Below are positions 20,275 through 30,749 of a stretch of 64,000 bases of DNA, piece after piece. The position numbers and the translations under genes were made by a program. The notes beneath the pieces are model-generated. The model saw only the letters and a list, made by a program, of their open reading frames with translations, was not told the origin of the DNA and made no database searches. The DNA lies in assembly GCA_001599355.1 (NCBI GenBank), contig BCGQ01000008.1, forward strand, positions 434,001 to 498,000. The letters are read 5' to 3'. Within the stretch, counting starts at the first letter, position 1; every line of letters begins with the position of its first letter. The DNA is from Nakazawaea peltata. Lineage: Eukaryota > Ascomycota > Pichiomycetes > Alaninales > Pachysolenaceae.

Positions 20275-23200
20275 ATGAGCAGTGGGAGAGTGGGGCATTC
20301 GCGGACTATATCGTCGGAAGCACCACAAAAGGACTCATCTCAGTCATCCGGGACTGTGATAAGGTACAGTTTGACACCTCCGGCCGGAGTTTACCCCTTG
20401 AATGGCGAGGACCCAACTCTTAGACAAGGTGGAAGTTCAACTGAGCTGCAATTACGTCTGGGCCAATCACTGGCGGCTCAAGTTCCGGACCTGGGAACTT
20501 CACAAGGATCTATGCAACAACCCAGCAATACATCAGGACCCCAAAATCAATCCCTGCAGGCTCAGCAACAATCCTCACATCAAAGACTCCCTGTACAACT
20601 GCTGTCGATCCAAAATCTGACTGGAAATGTATCTAATGGGGTAAAATCTGCCCATTTCAAAGCTACAGGATCCACTGGGACTCACCCAGGTCATCTGGCA
20701 TCATCTAAAGAGTACATATACCCCGACTTTTATCGTTGGGAATACGATCCAGGCCAAGATAAGATCATGCAAACCTATCTCCAGAAAGGTTACTTTGATC
20801 CACCATCTGTAGGGAACGAATTATTGAGTGCCAAGCCAGCCATATCACTGCTTCTTCATAAACAAGACTCTGACGCTTCGGAAACTTCAAAAAAATTGGA
20901 GATTCTTAGCGATACAGCCGTCAAACTGATGCAATACCGTAGAAAATGTAACAGACTGTCGATGAAATACACCTATAAACCTCCTCCAAGAGTGACATTG
21001 ACCGAAATGAAGAAAGATCTTTGGCTCAAGAACCTTCTGGACCCCGATATCCCTTTGAATCGTCTCTCAAGGACGATTCCACATGGTATCAGGAACAAAG
21101 TCTTACTTGAACAATGTTGCACGAAGAAAATCCCCATCACTCGACTGCTTTGGTTCGTAAAATGTGTAGGAACTAACGAATTAAGAGGTCTTAGACGTAA
21201 AGGACCAACTTCTGCCTCTTCTGGAGCTTCCTCAGCTCCTTCTTCGACTTCAGCAACCTCCAAATCTTTGGAACTGAACTGGATTCGAGACTGGACCATC
21301 CAGGTGACCGAGTTTCTCCAGAAATTAGAACGTGATAGTTTCGTAGATCCAACTAGTACATGGAAAGGCCACCTTAACTACATGATAAAATTCTGTTCCC
21401 AACTATATTTCACCGATCTCATCAATAAAGAGGTGTTCTTAGGTTGGATAGTGGGATTTCTTAAACAGGCTTGCAGTGACGAAAGGCTTACCCAAGATTC
21501 ACCAACAAGTGAATTCAAAATAGTACCTATCCACTTACTTTTCGTCAAGTTATTCTGGTTTAAAATCATTAAAATGGATCATCTTGCCAAAGATATCGCA
21601 GAAACTTTACTATGGATCCATTATAAGGTCCAGGACGGTAAGACGATCAAGGCAGAATCCACTTCAATGACCCAAATGACTTCTAAAATTACGAAAACCG
21701 TCGAATTCTTAGTCTTACACTTATTTTATTACAATGCTTCGTCATTTATTATGTCGAATCGATGGGTTCTTTTGAAACCAGTACTTAAAAAGATCCTCGA
21801 TTTGGATGATGAGCTTGTATCTCTTCAATTTGACCTTATCACCTACCGTAATGAGTCGTTACTTGTCAATTCTGACTTTGACTTGTCTTCGCCAGAGCTT
21901 TCGCTCCTCCGTAAAGTGGACAGTTTCAGGTCTCTTGAGAATCTCGACGAATTAATGGCTCTTGTGTACGATAATTCAAGAGATAATGGTAGTAGATCTC
22001 GTTCCAAAGCAGATCTCCACTCTTGGAAGACCCATTTACTTACCATTTTGGAGTGGAGTTGCTCTCGTTACCGTAAGAACTCTTCCAGCCATATATATTT
22101 AGCATGCTCGGTAGCCAAAGGTGCTATGAATCGTAAAAGAAGTAAACAGAGCTCTAAGAAGCTCAAAATGGAGCTCGAGTCTTTAATTCTCGATTTCATT
22201 TACTCTTCCAATGACAAATTCACCAATGAAATCTACTCGGACTCCATTTCAGATCTCCCGATAGATCTTGACCTGTTTCTTCACCTTGTAAACGAACTAT
22301 ATAACCTGAAGCTTTTCACGGTAAGTTCTTATCTTCGTCGGTTGATTTCTTCGGGAGTTATTTACCTTCCGAATGCTCAATCCAAGACGATGCTTCATAT
22401 TTCGATTTTACAGAGCTTGCCGATTGTAAATAATCCCCAAAGTGTCTCGATTTTGAAATCTTTGAGTGGGGACTCAACTTTCCAACTCAAGACAGTACAA
22501 ATTTACGACCAAAGTAAGGAGAGTGTTGACCAGATTTTGGATTGGATAGTAGATCCTTCCTCCAGCTCTGGCAATCGTGTTTGCTCTGGTATCAACGGTC
22601 TAGCTGGACTTAGTCATGGGCTAGGGTACCTTTGTTCCGGATACTTTGTGGATGAGTTAAAAAAACGGCTCTCAAGTTCTCCTCAAATCACTTTTAACGG
22701 TGAGAAGCTTGCTGTATGCCATAAACTCTTCACCGTATTTAATTGTCAGTCAAAATTGTTCGTAGAAGTCTTGGAATTGGTTCTTTGCAATGAGAATCGA
22801 ATTGCCGATTCCCTGGCTTTAAAATTCGTATGTAATTTAGTCCAATGCCATTTTGAAACGATAATTCTGATCCCAAGAGATGATTTTGATACTTCTGGAG
22901 AAAATGTGACTCCTTCTACACCAGCAGGAGACTCAAATACAAGTTCAAATACCGCAAAATCCTCTTTATTTGCCCATTTACTCCAGAATATCATCTCTCA
23001 ACTGCATTCGATCTCCAAAACAGACCCGAACTATAGTCCAAACCTCTCGGAATTCTGGAAATTTGCCATGTCAAAGGTGTCTCCAGATGATATGGTCCTC
23101 CGTACCGAGTTGGAAATACTTTCCCGTCTGAAGGAGAATGATGGCAGCCAAGAAGTATCTTCAAATGAGTCTCAAGGCCCCGATTTGAGACCTGTTTTGG

Positions 23201-25329
23201 ACTCTGTAGGGCTCAGTTTAACCACTGAGCATTTCTCCGACCCCGACAGATCTCGAGCTAATGCTTTAAAAGTTCTTGAGAAGTTATTGGCAGTATATAA
23301 ACAGCAGAATCTGCAGAAACAACAAGGAGCCGGACAATCTCATATGGAATATGGAGAAATCGAGACCGAAATGGATTATGAAATGGAGGAATCCCCTCCA
23401 GAAACAGAAGCAGTTTCGGAATCCACAGATTCGACCGATGAACTCAAACTCATCTCTCTTCTTCGTCTCCTAAAACGGATGAGTCCTTCAGAGTTCCATG
23501 ACCATATCGTGGAATTTTGCAATCTCTCCATATTACCATCTTTATACCTTGATTTTGACCTTTATTTGAGATTCACGGTCAAAATTGTTGTCCTGGAACT
23601 TGTCACTGTTGGGTCTCTTGTAGATATCTTCAATAGAGCTTCTGATAGCATCACTGGAAACACTAACCACCGGTTGATCTGGCATTTGTTATTTGCCAAT
23701 GACTCTCTGGAGACATGTGATTCGGCATTAGAGGCTGCTCAGTTCGTTCTAGTCCGTGATACTTTCAAAAAGACTCACCCTGGAAAAGTATTAGAGCTTG
23801 TTCAACTGGGTATCGAAGATAGTTTGGCGTCTGTGATGGGAGCTAATCTGATGTCGACCTCGACGTCTCCTCAGACAGCTCTCGATTCTCAATTTGCCGT
23901 ACATCCCGTAGATGATCATCTTCCTACACCTGTATCGAGTAATGCTGGTATTCCAAGTGCTGGAATAGCAGGAGCAGCATTTAGTCCAGGAAGTCTTGGA
24001 AGCGAATTCGAGACAGAGTTGCTTCTGCTTTTCAACGAGATTCTGTTCGAAAATACCCGTTTGTTGGTGGACCAAGTTGGTTCCGAATCCTTAGCTAGTC
24101 CTAGTTATCGTTCCTTTGTCTTGGGTGTTCTCAATAAGTTATTGCTTAGAGATAAGACCCAAGAAGTATATAATCGTAGTGAACTGAACCGTTTGGTGGG
24201 GTCTGTGAATATGCTCAATCTCCAACTCTGCCAGCTTGTCATGAAAGTAGTATGGGAGTCTGGTGAAGGTATCTATGATGTAGGAGATGCTGTACAATTG
24301 TTATTTTCACAGCTTTCACAATGTTGCCTCGGTGAACGGGCCAGTTCAGACCAAATCACTCTCTGTTTCAAACAACTTTTCAATTTCCTCGATCTGCCTT
24401 TCAAACTGGATGTTCTCAATTGCTGTACTATCATGTTCTTGAGATCGGACAGTTTCCCACAGGTGTATTCGTTGGAGAATGATTCTGATGGAAGAAGAGT
24501 TTCTTTGGTACCTATTTTAGATGGTATTATTAGTAATTGTTCATCAGGATCATCCTCTGAGGGTTCCAATGTGCCAATGGATGACTCTATTATGTTTTCA
24601 TTGAGCTCTGCATTGGAGAAATTGGTGTATGAATGTGACAAATGGTCGGCTAAACAGAGACTGAGTCGGATGCAACAACAACAGCAACAGCAGCAGCAGC
24701 AGCAGCAACTCCTTCTCAAGCACCGTAACGAACTCTCATTATCCATAAATCTTGTTCTCCGCATCGTCCTCCTCCATAAACGGTCGTTGGTGGATTTGAT
24801 CCTCAAAAGATCAAACGAAGTCGCCCAAGACAGTTTTGTTCAAGGGTTGTCTCGTTTATTCAATACTGAGGTGATCAAGAGTGATAGTAAATTAAAGAAC
24901 TATTTCTACGATTCGTTATTATCGATAGAGCTTCTGTTTACTGAAGAGGTGAATTTGCAGCAACTACAGCAGCAGCAACAGCAACAGCAACGTCTGAGAC
25001 CTACTCTGGCTTTAACACCAGGTCATTCTGTTGCCCCAGCTACTGTTCTGTCTACTGCAACTACATCAAATATCTTTAGAATAGCTCCTTTGAATACTGA
25101 GAATGTGCTTGCTGGTCATCTTGCAAAGCTCAAATTCAGTGATGGGTTGGTGGAACCTACAAGGGATCTCCAGCTTTATTTAATGAATAAGAAAGAAGAG
25201 CTGTATGAGGAGTTCCATATGAGGGCTATTGATATGATTGAGGAGGCCAATCCTGTGATTCAGGTGAATAATACTTCGATTAGTTTACAGTTATTTGATG
25301 CTTCGGTGGAGCATAAGAATCCTCTGTGA
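20275..25329 (+). CDS. SRB8: Mediator kinase-module subunit Srb8 (Med12)
   Basis: Large subunit of the Cdk8 kinase module, which reversibly binds Mediator and mostly represses RNA polymerase II transcription. 1684 aa. The Ser/Gln-rich N-terminus leads into the MED12 core (about residues 150-230): YPDFYRWEYDPGQDKIMQTY, KGYFDPPSV and a lysine-rich linker. Next come LWLKNLLDPDIPLNRLSRTIPHG and the helical MED12-LCEWAV-like region (RDWTIQVTEFLQKLE, WKGHLNYMIKFCSQLYFTDL). Two glutamine tracts lie near the C-terminus (24673-24708, 12 Gln; 24958-24990). Length and architecture fit fungal Srb8. The CAG-rich tracts are probably length-variable. The start is the first ATG in frame. Confidence 0.93.
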   Translation: MSSGRVGHSRTISSEAPQKDSSQSSGTVIRYSLTPPAGVYPLNGEDPTLRQGGSSTELQLRLGQSLAAQVPDLGTSQGSMQQPSNTSGPQNQSLQAQQQSSHQRLPVQLLSIQNLTGNVSNGVKSAHFKATGSTGTHPGHLASSKEYIYPDFYRWEYDPGQDKIMQTYLQKGYFDPPSVGNELLSAKPAISLLLHKQDSDASETSKKLEILSDTAVKLMQYRRKCNRLSMKYTYKPPPRVTLTEMKKDLWLKNLLDPDIPLNRLSRTIPHGIRNKVLLEQCCTKKIPITRLLWFVKCVGTNELRGLRRKGPTSASSGASSAPSSTSATSKSLELNWIRDWTIQVTEFLQKLERDSFVDPTSTWKGHLNYMIKFCSQLYFTDLINKEVFLGWIVGFLKQACSDERLTQDSPTSEFKIVPIHLLFVKLFWFKIIKMDHLAKDIAETLLWIHYKVQDGKTIKAESTSMTQMTSKITKTVEFLVLHLFYYNASSFIMSNRWVLLKPVLKKILDLDDELVSLQFDLITYRNESLLVNSDFDLSSPELSLLRKVDSFRSLENLDELMALVYDNSRDNGSRSRSKADLHSWKTHLLTILEWSCSRYRKNSSSHIYLACSVAKGAMNRKRSKQSSKKLKMELESLILDFIYSSNDKFTNEIYSDSISDLPIDLDLFLHLVNELYNLKLFTVSSYLRRLISSGVIYLPNAQSKTMLHISILQSLPIVNNPQSVSILKSLSGDSTFQLKTVQIYDQSKESVDQILDWIVDPSSSSGNRVCSGINGLAGLSHGLGYLCSGYFVDELKKRLSSSPQITFNGEKLAVCHKLFTVFNCQSKLFVEVLELVLCNENRIADSLALKFVCNLVQCHFETIILIPRDDFDTSGENVTPSTPAGDSNTSSNTAKSSLFAHLLQNIISQLHSISKTDPNYSPNLSEFWKFAMSKVSPDDMVLRTELEILSRLKENDGSQEVSSNESQGPDLRPVLDSVGLSLTTEHFSDPDRSRANALKVLEKLLAVYKQQNLQKQQGAGQSHMEYGEIETEMDYEMEESPPETEAVSESTDSTDELKLISLLRLLKRMSPSEFHDHIVEFCNLSILPSLYLDFDLYLRFTVKIVVLELVTVGSLVDIFNRASDSITGNTNHRLIWHLLFANDSLETCDSALEAAQFVLVRDTFKKTHPGKVLELVQLGIEDSLASVMGANLMSTSTSPQTALDSQFAVHPVDDHLPTPVSSNAGIPSAGIAGAAFSPGSLGSEFETELLLLFNEILFENTRLLVDQVGSESLASPSYRSFVLGVLNKLLLRDKTQEVYNRSELNRLVGSVNMLNLQLCQLVMKVVWESGEGIYDVGDAVQLLFSQLSQCCLGERASSDQITLCFKQLFNFLDLPFKLDVLNCCTIMFLRSDSFPQVYSLENDSDGRRVSLVPILDGIISNCSSGSSSEGSNVPMDDSIMFSLSSALEKLVYECDKWSAKQRLSRMQQQQQQQQQQQQLLLKHRNELSLSINLVLRIVLLHKRSLVDLILKRSNEVAQDSFVQGLSRLFNTEVIKSDSKLKNYFYDSLLSIELLFTEEVNLQQLQQQQQQQQRLRPTLALTPGHSVAPATVLSTATTSNIFRIAPLNTENVLAGHLAKLKFSDGLVEPTRDLQLYLMNKKEELYEEFHMRAIDMIEEANPVIQVNNTSISLQLFDASVEHKNPL
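24673..24708 (+). repeat. CAA/CAG glutamine tract in SRB8
   Basis: Twelve consecutive Gln codons, the last two thirds nearly pure CAG. A second, interrupted tract is at 24958-24990. Confidence 0.9.
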
Positions 25330-25723
25330 TAGGATAGTTTGGTAGTATAATATGAATGGAGTAGATTATGAAATGAACATCAAGTAGAGTTGAGTGTCGT
25401 TGTGTAGATTAAGTCGTAGAGAAGTAGAGAGAAGAGATTCGATTCTCAGGGTATTGTAGGAGGAAGGGGCTAATTGAAAGGGATTTTTAGGGGTTACTTT
25501 TGGGGGTTACTTTGGGGGGTTAGTTGAGGGGGGTTAATTAGAGGGTGGTTAATTAGAGGGTGGTTAATTAGAGGGGGGTTAATTAGAGGGGTGTTAACTG
25601 AAGAGATCTCGTTAAAAAACCACTATTCCCATCTCTCATTTAGCTAAATCTAATCCAACTCATCTAACCTACACATTCTCTACCATAAATCACCACTCTA
25701 TTTCTATAAAATACCATATATAT
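25330..25723. repeat. Convergent 3' spacer with ~16-bp G-rich minisatellite
   Basis: Lies between the 3' ends of SRB8 and TES1. From about 25490 to 25605 there are G-rich direct repeats. The clearest part (25530-25605) is four to five copies of GGTTAATTAGAGGG(T/G)(G), preceded by looser GGGGTTACTTTT-type copies. Every repeat carries a G3-G6 run on the plus strand. No gene. Confidence 0.65.
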
Positions 25724-26719
25724 TCACAATTTGGCTTTTGGTAATTTGGTAAATCCACCATATGGCAACTTCTCATCAACAACAGCAATACCCTCCTGTA
25801 CCACACTAGCAACAAGTTGTCCATTCTCCTTGTACATCTCTCCCGTAACCAAAACACGAGTATTTCCTGACCATGGACTCTTAGTGACATACAGTAACCA
25901 ATCACTAAGCTGGAAATCATCAGTATGGAAATGGATTACATGGTCTAATGACACACTGAACAGATCCGAGTCATGTGGTCTCAAATGAGCTCTATTAACA
26001 CTGCCCAAAAGAAGGTGATCAGATGTATACACTATAGCAACGTATTTGAAACGAGGATCGAGTCTAAAATCGAGCTTTTTGGCCTTGTGTCTGAACCATG
26101 CATAAGTCGATCTCTCAGAATAAGGTGTAGCTTCATTAAGCGTTGCAGAAGGTACATCTCTGTCGATCAAATCTGGAGCAGCTTGCCATTCAGTAGGATC
26201 ATCTGATCTACTCCATAAACATTCACTGGCTGGACGAACATATGGCAGAACAGAAGGTTTACTAAGCCAAGTGGTCAACAAATCAATGATATCTGGACCT
26301 CCTGTTGGAGGTTTGACGAAATCTGGCATCTCAGGTTGATGCGATATTTGTCCCTTCATCTGAGAACTTCTACCATCCGAACGGGTGAAACTTATAGTGC
26401 AAATAAAACGTACGGTACCATCTTGAAGACATTCCACCTGTCTAGTGACGAAATTCTTACCATCTCTTGTTCTCTTGACATTCACATACAATGGCTTGGA
26501 AGTGGAAGCACCCTGCACAAAGTTCCCGTTGAAAGAAATAGGTATAAATGACTCGGAGGGCGTCGTCTGAATCAGCAGCCACATCGAGTAAGCAAGATAG
26601 TTACCACCGAACATGAATTGAGCTCTGCGGAGCGGGTTATTGAAGAACCGAGTCGAAGCGCTCACGAATTCATTATCTCCAAGTCGTTTAAGACGGATAA
26701 AATCGTATAATTCAGCCAT
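25724..26719 (-). CDS. TES1: Peroxisomal acyl-CoA thioesterase Tes1
   Basis: Hydrolyses acyl-CoA to free fatty acid and CoA in peroxisomes during fatty-acid oxidation. The 331-aa protein has two hotdog halves: about 25-120 (FGGNYLAYSMW, FNGNFVQGASTSKPLYVNVKRTRDGKNFVTRQVECLQDG) and about 190-320 (LDHVIHFH, WLLYVTKSPW, GEMYKENGQLVASVVQEG). The C-terminus is AKL, a PTS1 peroxisomal import signal. The tandem CTGs after MW, read as Ala, restore the small residues usual for this helix. The gene is single-exon with a clear ATG at 26717-26719. Its upstream region holds a G-rich run about 215-270 bp from the start. Confidence 0.92.
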   Translation of the reverse strand: MAELYDFIRLKRLGDNEFVSASTRFFNNPLRRAQFMFGGNYLAYSMWLLIQTTPSESFIPISFNGNFVQGASTSKPLYVNVKRTRDGKNFVTRQVECLQDGTVRFICTISFTRSDGRSSQMKGQISHQPEMPDFVKPPTGGPDIIDLLTTWLSKPSVLPYVRPASECLWSRSDDPTEWQAAPDLIDRDVPSATLNEATPYSERSTYAWFRHKAKKLDFRLDPRFKYVAIVYTSDHLLLGSVNRAHLRPHDSDLFSVSLDHVIHFHTDDFQLSDWLLYVTKSPWSGNTRVLVTGEMYKENGQLVASVVQEGIAVVDEKLPYGGFTKLPKAKL

Positions 26720-26930
26720 TTCAAATCCTGATAACCTGGCAAGATCTCTCTATTTTGTTCCACGATAAAGAATTTATATGAGAATAATTTAGCGAGCGAA
26801 AAAAATTATAGCCGAGGAAATAAAGGGTTGACATAGTAAGGGTCTGCGCATACTAAGAGGGGTAGAAATCATATGGGAGGAAAATGGAATTTTCAGTAGA
26901 GATCAAAGATCATATAGGAAAAATTAAAAA

Positions 26931-26985
26931 GGGGGTAAAATTGGGGGACTGTTAAGGGGACAAGTGGAGGGGGAGGGGTAGGGGG
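26931..26985 (+). other. Candidate G-quadruplex tract
   Basis: Runs of four to six G separated by 1-10 nt, starting at GGGGGTAAAA and ending in GGGGG. They lie about 215-265 bp upstream of the TES1 start. Seen directly; folding is inferred. Confidence 0.5.
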
Positions 26986-27288
26986 AATGAGCAAGACGGG
27001 GAGAGCAAAAGAGAGGATAAACATCGAGATACATTAGGATACGAGATCGCCTTAAAAAGATCACAATAAATGGGATATCAAATCGAGTCAAGTGTATCTT
27101 AGAGAGTATAGATTACATAACCTATAACAAATAGTACTATTAATAAGTCTCCCCAGGGGTAGGCATTCTCACCATCTAAATAACTATCAATTAAACACCC
27201 CTGACCCTTCTAATTTTTCTCAAGGAGTTTGCGCTCATATCCCTTTTCGTAATTATCATATAGGGAATTATTTGGGAGGAAAAAGGCC

Positions 27289-27340
27289 CACCTCTACCCC
27301 TCCACCTCTACCTGTCCACCTCTACCTGTCCACCTCTATC
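27289..27340 (+). repeat. 14-bp tandem repeat CCACCTCTACCTGT
   Basis: About four copies of CCACCTCTACC(TGT), the first shorter, the last ending CCACCTCTATC. Confidence 0.75.
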
Positions 27341-27360
27341 TACAACTACACCTACTACTA

Positions 27361-27440
27361 CACTTCATACTACACTTCATACTACTCTTCTATGCTACAG
27401 CACTTCATACTACACTTCATACTACTCTTCTATGCTACTA
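27361..27440 (+). repeat. 40-bp direct tandem duplication
   Basis: 27361-27400 and 27401-27440 agree at 38 of 40 positions. Each contains the smaller unit ACTTCATACT twice. Partial copies continue to about 27470. The array abuts the APE2 stop codon. Confidence 0.85.
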
Positions 27441-27487
27441 CACTTCTATGTTACTACACTTCCTCACTTCCATACTTCTCCTTTTAT

Positions 27488-30367
27488 TCACATATACTTC
27501 TTCTCATCTAACCAACTTTGAACAACACCACCATCTCTCTCAATCCATGTAATCTTAGATTGAACTCTATCCATAGCTTGAGCCAAACGCTTGTCGAATC
27601 CCTTAAGATCCTTATCCTTAAAGAAGGCCTCAACTGCCAGCTTCTGCTCTCTCTTAGTGAACGACGAAGTCAGAATAGAAACAACAGATCCCAACAATGA
27701 GAACAAAGGAGGTAACAACTTGCAAACATCTTCCCAGTTAGAAGTCAACCATCCATACAAATACTCAATACCCTCCTTATGAGCCGTCATACCTCCCATA
27801 GGAATGTAAGAGTCCTGGCTTCTAACAGTACCATCCATAACGTACTTCAAAGTTCTCTCCATCAATTCTGGGTTCTTAAATCTACCTAAAGATCTCAACA
27901 GCAGAAGTCTCTCGTCAACAGATGCTGAATCTTGGTAAATCTTGAACAACTGTTCGTAAGTCTCGACATCACCATTATCGGCATTCACATTGAAGACCGA
28001 GTTACGGATATTTGGGTGGATCAGACTCAGATCACCACCTACATAGCTCTTGAACAGCAGGAGAGAGTATTTAACCAACTCTTCATCTCCAGAGAGTGCT
28101 GCTGTACCGAATAACAATCCCTTCAATCTTTGTTGTAAGAAAGGTTCATCCTTATCGTCAAAGGAGTAACCTAATTCATGACTTTTCTCAGAGACCAAGG
28201 CGAGAGTGAACTTTCTTAACAGCAGCTTGACTTCCTCAGATTCGAAGATGAAGGCACGTTCAACTGCATTGATCAGAGTAGTCATTTGATCCCAAACGAC
28301 AAAGCTGTCCTCTTTCTTCCACAGCTCAATGAGGATAAGCAAGTTGGTAGTCGAAGAGTAACCGGAGGTAGCCAATGCAGCGGCATCGGAGACTAAACCA
28401 GCACGGTCCTCAACGGTCAACTTATCGACAGAAGCACCCAATTTAGCCCATCTCTCATCGGAATACGAGGTACGGTAGATACCAGCTTGGTCGGCATTAA
28501 GCTTGAAGAAATCATCAGCTGACTCGAGGTCCAAGGTGATCTCACGTTCACTGAGTTCGATATCAGAGATGCCTGAGCTAGTTCTCAATCCTAAGAATAC
28601 CGGGTACAATACGGTATCTTCCTCTGGCTTGACATCACCAGTGGTCAAGTAACGGTTCTGTTTGATAGTGACCTTTCCAGGAGCTGGCTCAGTGACAGTC
28701 AATACAGGGTAACCTACCTTCTTGGTCCAGATGTCCATGACACGGACAATATCTTTACCAGAAGCTTCAGAGAGGGCTTCCCACAAATCTACAGCCTTAG
28801 CATTACCCCAGGCGTGTTTTTTCAAGTAGTTGGAGACACCCTTGATGAATGTTTCCTCACCGATCCATGTAGCAATCATCTTAAGTACCGAAGAACCTTT
28901 ACAGTAGGAAATGGCATCGAAGATTTGGTTGATCTCATCAGCTTTGTTAATTGGGACATCAACAGGGTGAGATGAACGTAACAGATCCAAAAGTAAAGCA
29001 TGTTGTAAAGAGTCAGTCACATATTGTTCCCAAACATTCCATTCTGGGAAGAATTTGTTACAAGAGTACCAAGACATCCAAGTAGCAAAGGCCTCATTCA
29101 AGAATAAAGCATTCCACCAGTCCATAGTGACCAAGTTACCGAACCATTGATGAGCCAATTCGTGTTGGACAACTTCCAGCACACGTTGTTTAGTTGACAA
29201 AGTAGAAACCTTCTCGTCGAATAACAAATCGACAACTCTGTAGGTGACTAAACCGTAGTTTTCCATGGCACCAGCACTGAAGTCGTGAATGGCAACCATG
29301 TCCATTTTAGGTAATGGATATGGGATATCGAAAGCTTCATCGAAGAAGGCCAAGGTTTTCAGGGCCAAATCCAATGAGAAACGACCTTGCTCCTCTAAAC
29401 CAGGGGTAGTGTAGACTCTGACAGGAACACGATAGTCATTGGTCTCGATATAGGTCAAGTCACCAACTACAAAGGCTACTAAATAAGTCGACATAACAGG
29501 AGTTGGGTTGAATACAACCTTCTTCTTACCTGACGACAACTCTACAGTCTCCTTGACATCCATGTTAGACAAACAAGTCAATTCCTTGTCAGAAATCATC
29601 TTAATATCGAAGATCAGCTTAGCAGCTGGCTCATCATAACATGGGAACAGTCTACGACAATCGGTTGGCTCGAATTGAGTAGTAGCAAGGTACTTCTTCT
29701 CACCATTCTCCTCGTAAGTGGAACGGTAGAATCCCACCATCTTGTCATTCAATTCACCAGCATACTTGATGTACAATTGAACATTAGTCTTACCGGTCAA
29801 TGGTTGGGCAAACTTGAAGGTAGTGGTTTGAGTTGCTTCATCGTAGGTAGTCTCTTGAGGAAGTTCACCAGTTGAAAGCTTAGCAGTTTCAATCTCCAAA
29901 TCCAAAGTGTTCAAAGAGATGAAATCGGTATCTTTCTCAACGACATCGAAATCAATTGTAACTTCTCCATTGAATTTGAAAGTATCGAAGAATGGTTCCA
30001 AAGTCAAGTCGTACTTGGTTGGTTTAACGTTGGAGGGTAAGACCTCTCTTTTAATGCTGGGATAGTTAGTATCTCGATGCGCAGATGTTAATGAACCTCT
30101 CACTTACTTAGTCTCACTCATTGCCCCAGTATAATTGAAGATATGAGAATGAGTCGAATGATATCTAATGCGAGCGTAGTTTGAATTATTTAAATAAGAA
30201 ATTGAACGACGGTTTGCTGGAGTAGTCCATGGCTTTGCGCATACAATTGCGCTTGCAGACACGGCAGAGGCACCTACGCTACTCCTTGGGAGCGAAACCG
30301 AGCTCCTCCACCCAACCACGCGGCGCTGAGGGCGGAGGAGAACTTTTTGGGCCAATTTGAACGACAT
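27488..30367 (-). CDS. APE2: M1 zinc aminopeptidase Ape2/Aap1, two exons, possible dual targeting
   Basis: Neutral M1-family aminopeptidase. Exon 1 is 30108-30367 and exon 2 is 27488-30056 (complement), giving 942 aa. Motifs: GAMENYGLVTYR (exopeptidase), HELAHQWFGN with the downstream glutamate in NEAFATW (zinc ligands), WGNAKAVDLWEALSEASGKD and IYRTSYSDERWAKLG. The long N-terminus from 30367 is rich in Arg/Ser/Ala with almost no acidic residues for 80 residues, as in mitochondrial presequences. An internal ATG (30119-30121, MSETN) would give a cytosolic form of 860 aa. S. cerevisiae Ape2 has a comparable presequence; Aap1 lacks one. The final spliced order IKREVLPSNVKPTKYDL matches the family. 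Confidence 0.96.
30057..30107 (-). other. 51-nt intron of APE2
   Basis: Donor GTAAGT (complement of 30102-30107), branch TACTAAC (complement of 30065-30071), acceptor CAG at 30057-30059. At 51 nt it is the shortest intron here. Retention places a TAA directly after ...SETK. Confidence 0.9.
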
Positions 30368-30749
30368 CTCAAGGTTACGAAGTAGATCAAGAGAAGGAAC
30401 AATTGGGATAATATGGGTGTTCAGTATACTGCTGGGTGTGATCAGAGGTGATATGATACCATATGACTGTTCTAAGTGGCCTTAAATACGGGGTTTCTTT
30501 ACCTAAGAGAAGTCGACTGATTTCACTATGAAAAAATCAGAATTGGCGGAGGATTGGCAGAAGCCGGGCGGAGAACTGGCAGAGCACCGGCAGAGCACAC
30601 ACGGAGAACTGGCTCAGCGCAGGCGGAGAACTAAAGGGAAATCGTCCCGAGCCAGAATAATTTTTCGCTCACAAAATAAAAATCTCATCTCTTGTCAAAT
30701 TTACACCAGATCACCTTGATGACACCACCCCATCTGAACAAATAAACCA
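30368..30749. other. APE2/CWC2 divergent promoter with 63-codon upstream ORF
   Basis: 382 bp. A 63-codon ATG frame (30528-30719) ends 30 bp before CWC2. Its 5' half is an imperfect repeat built on CGGAGAACTGGC, encoding GELAE/GELAQ. It may be an upstream ORF or just repetitive leader. Nothing else recognised. Confidence 0.35.

Larger units (their letters stand above)
26720..27487. other. TES1 promoter side and APE2 3' side, with repeats
   Basis: About 770 bp with no convincing gene. It holds a G-quadruplex-prone stretch (about 26931-26985, five or more runs of four to five G). Near its 3' end are two blocks of pyrimidine-rich tandem repeats, listed separately. Confidence 0.5.
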
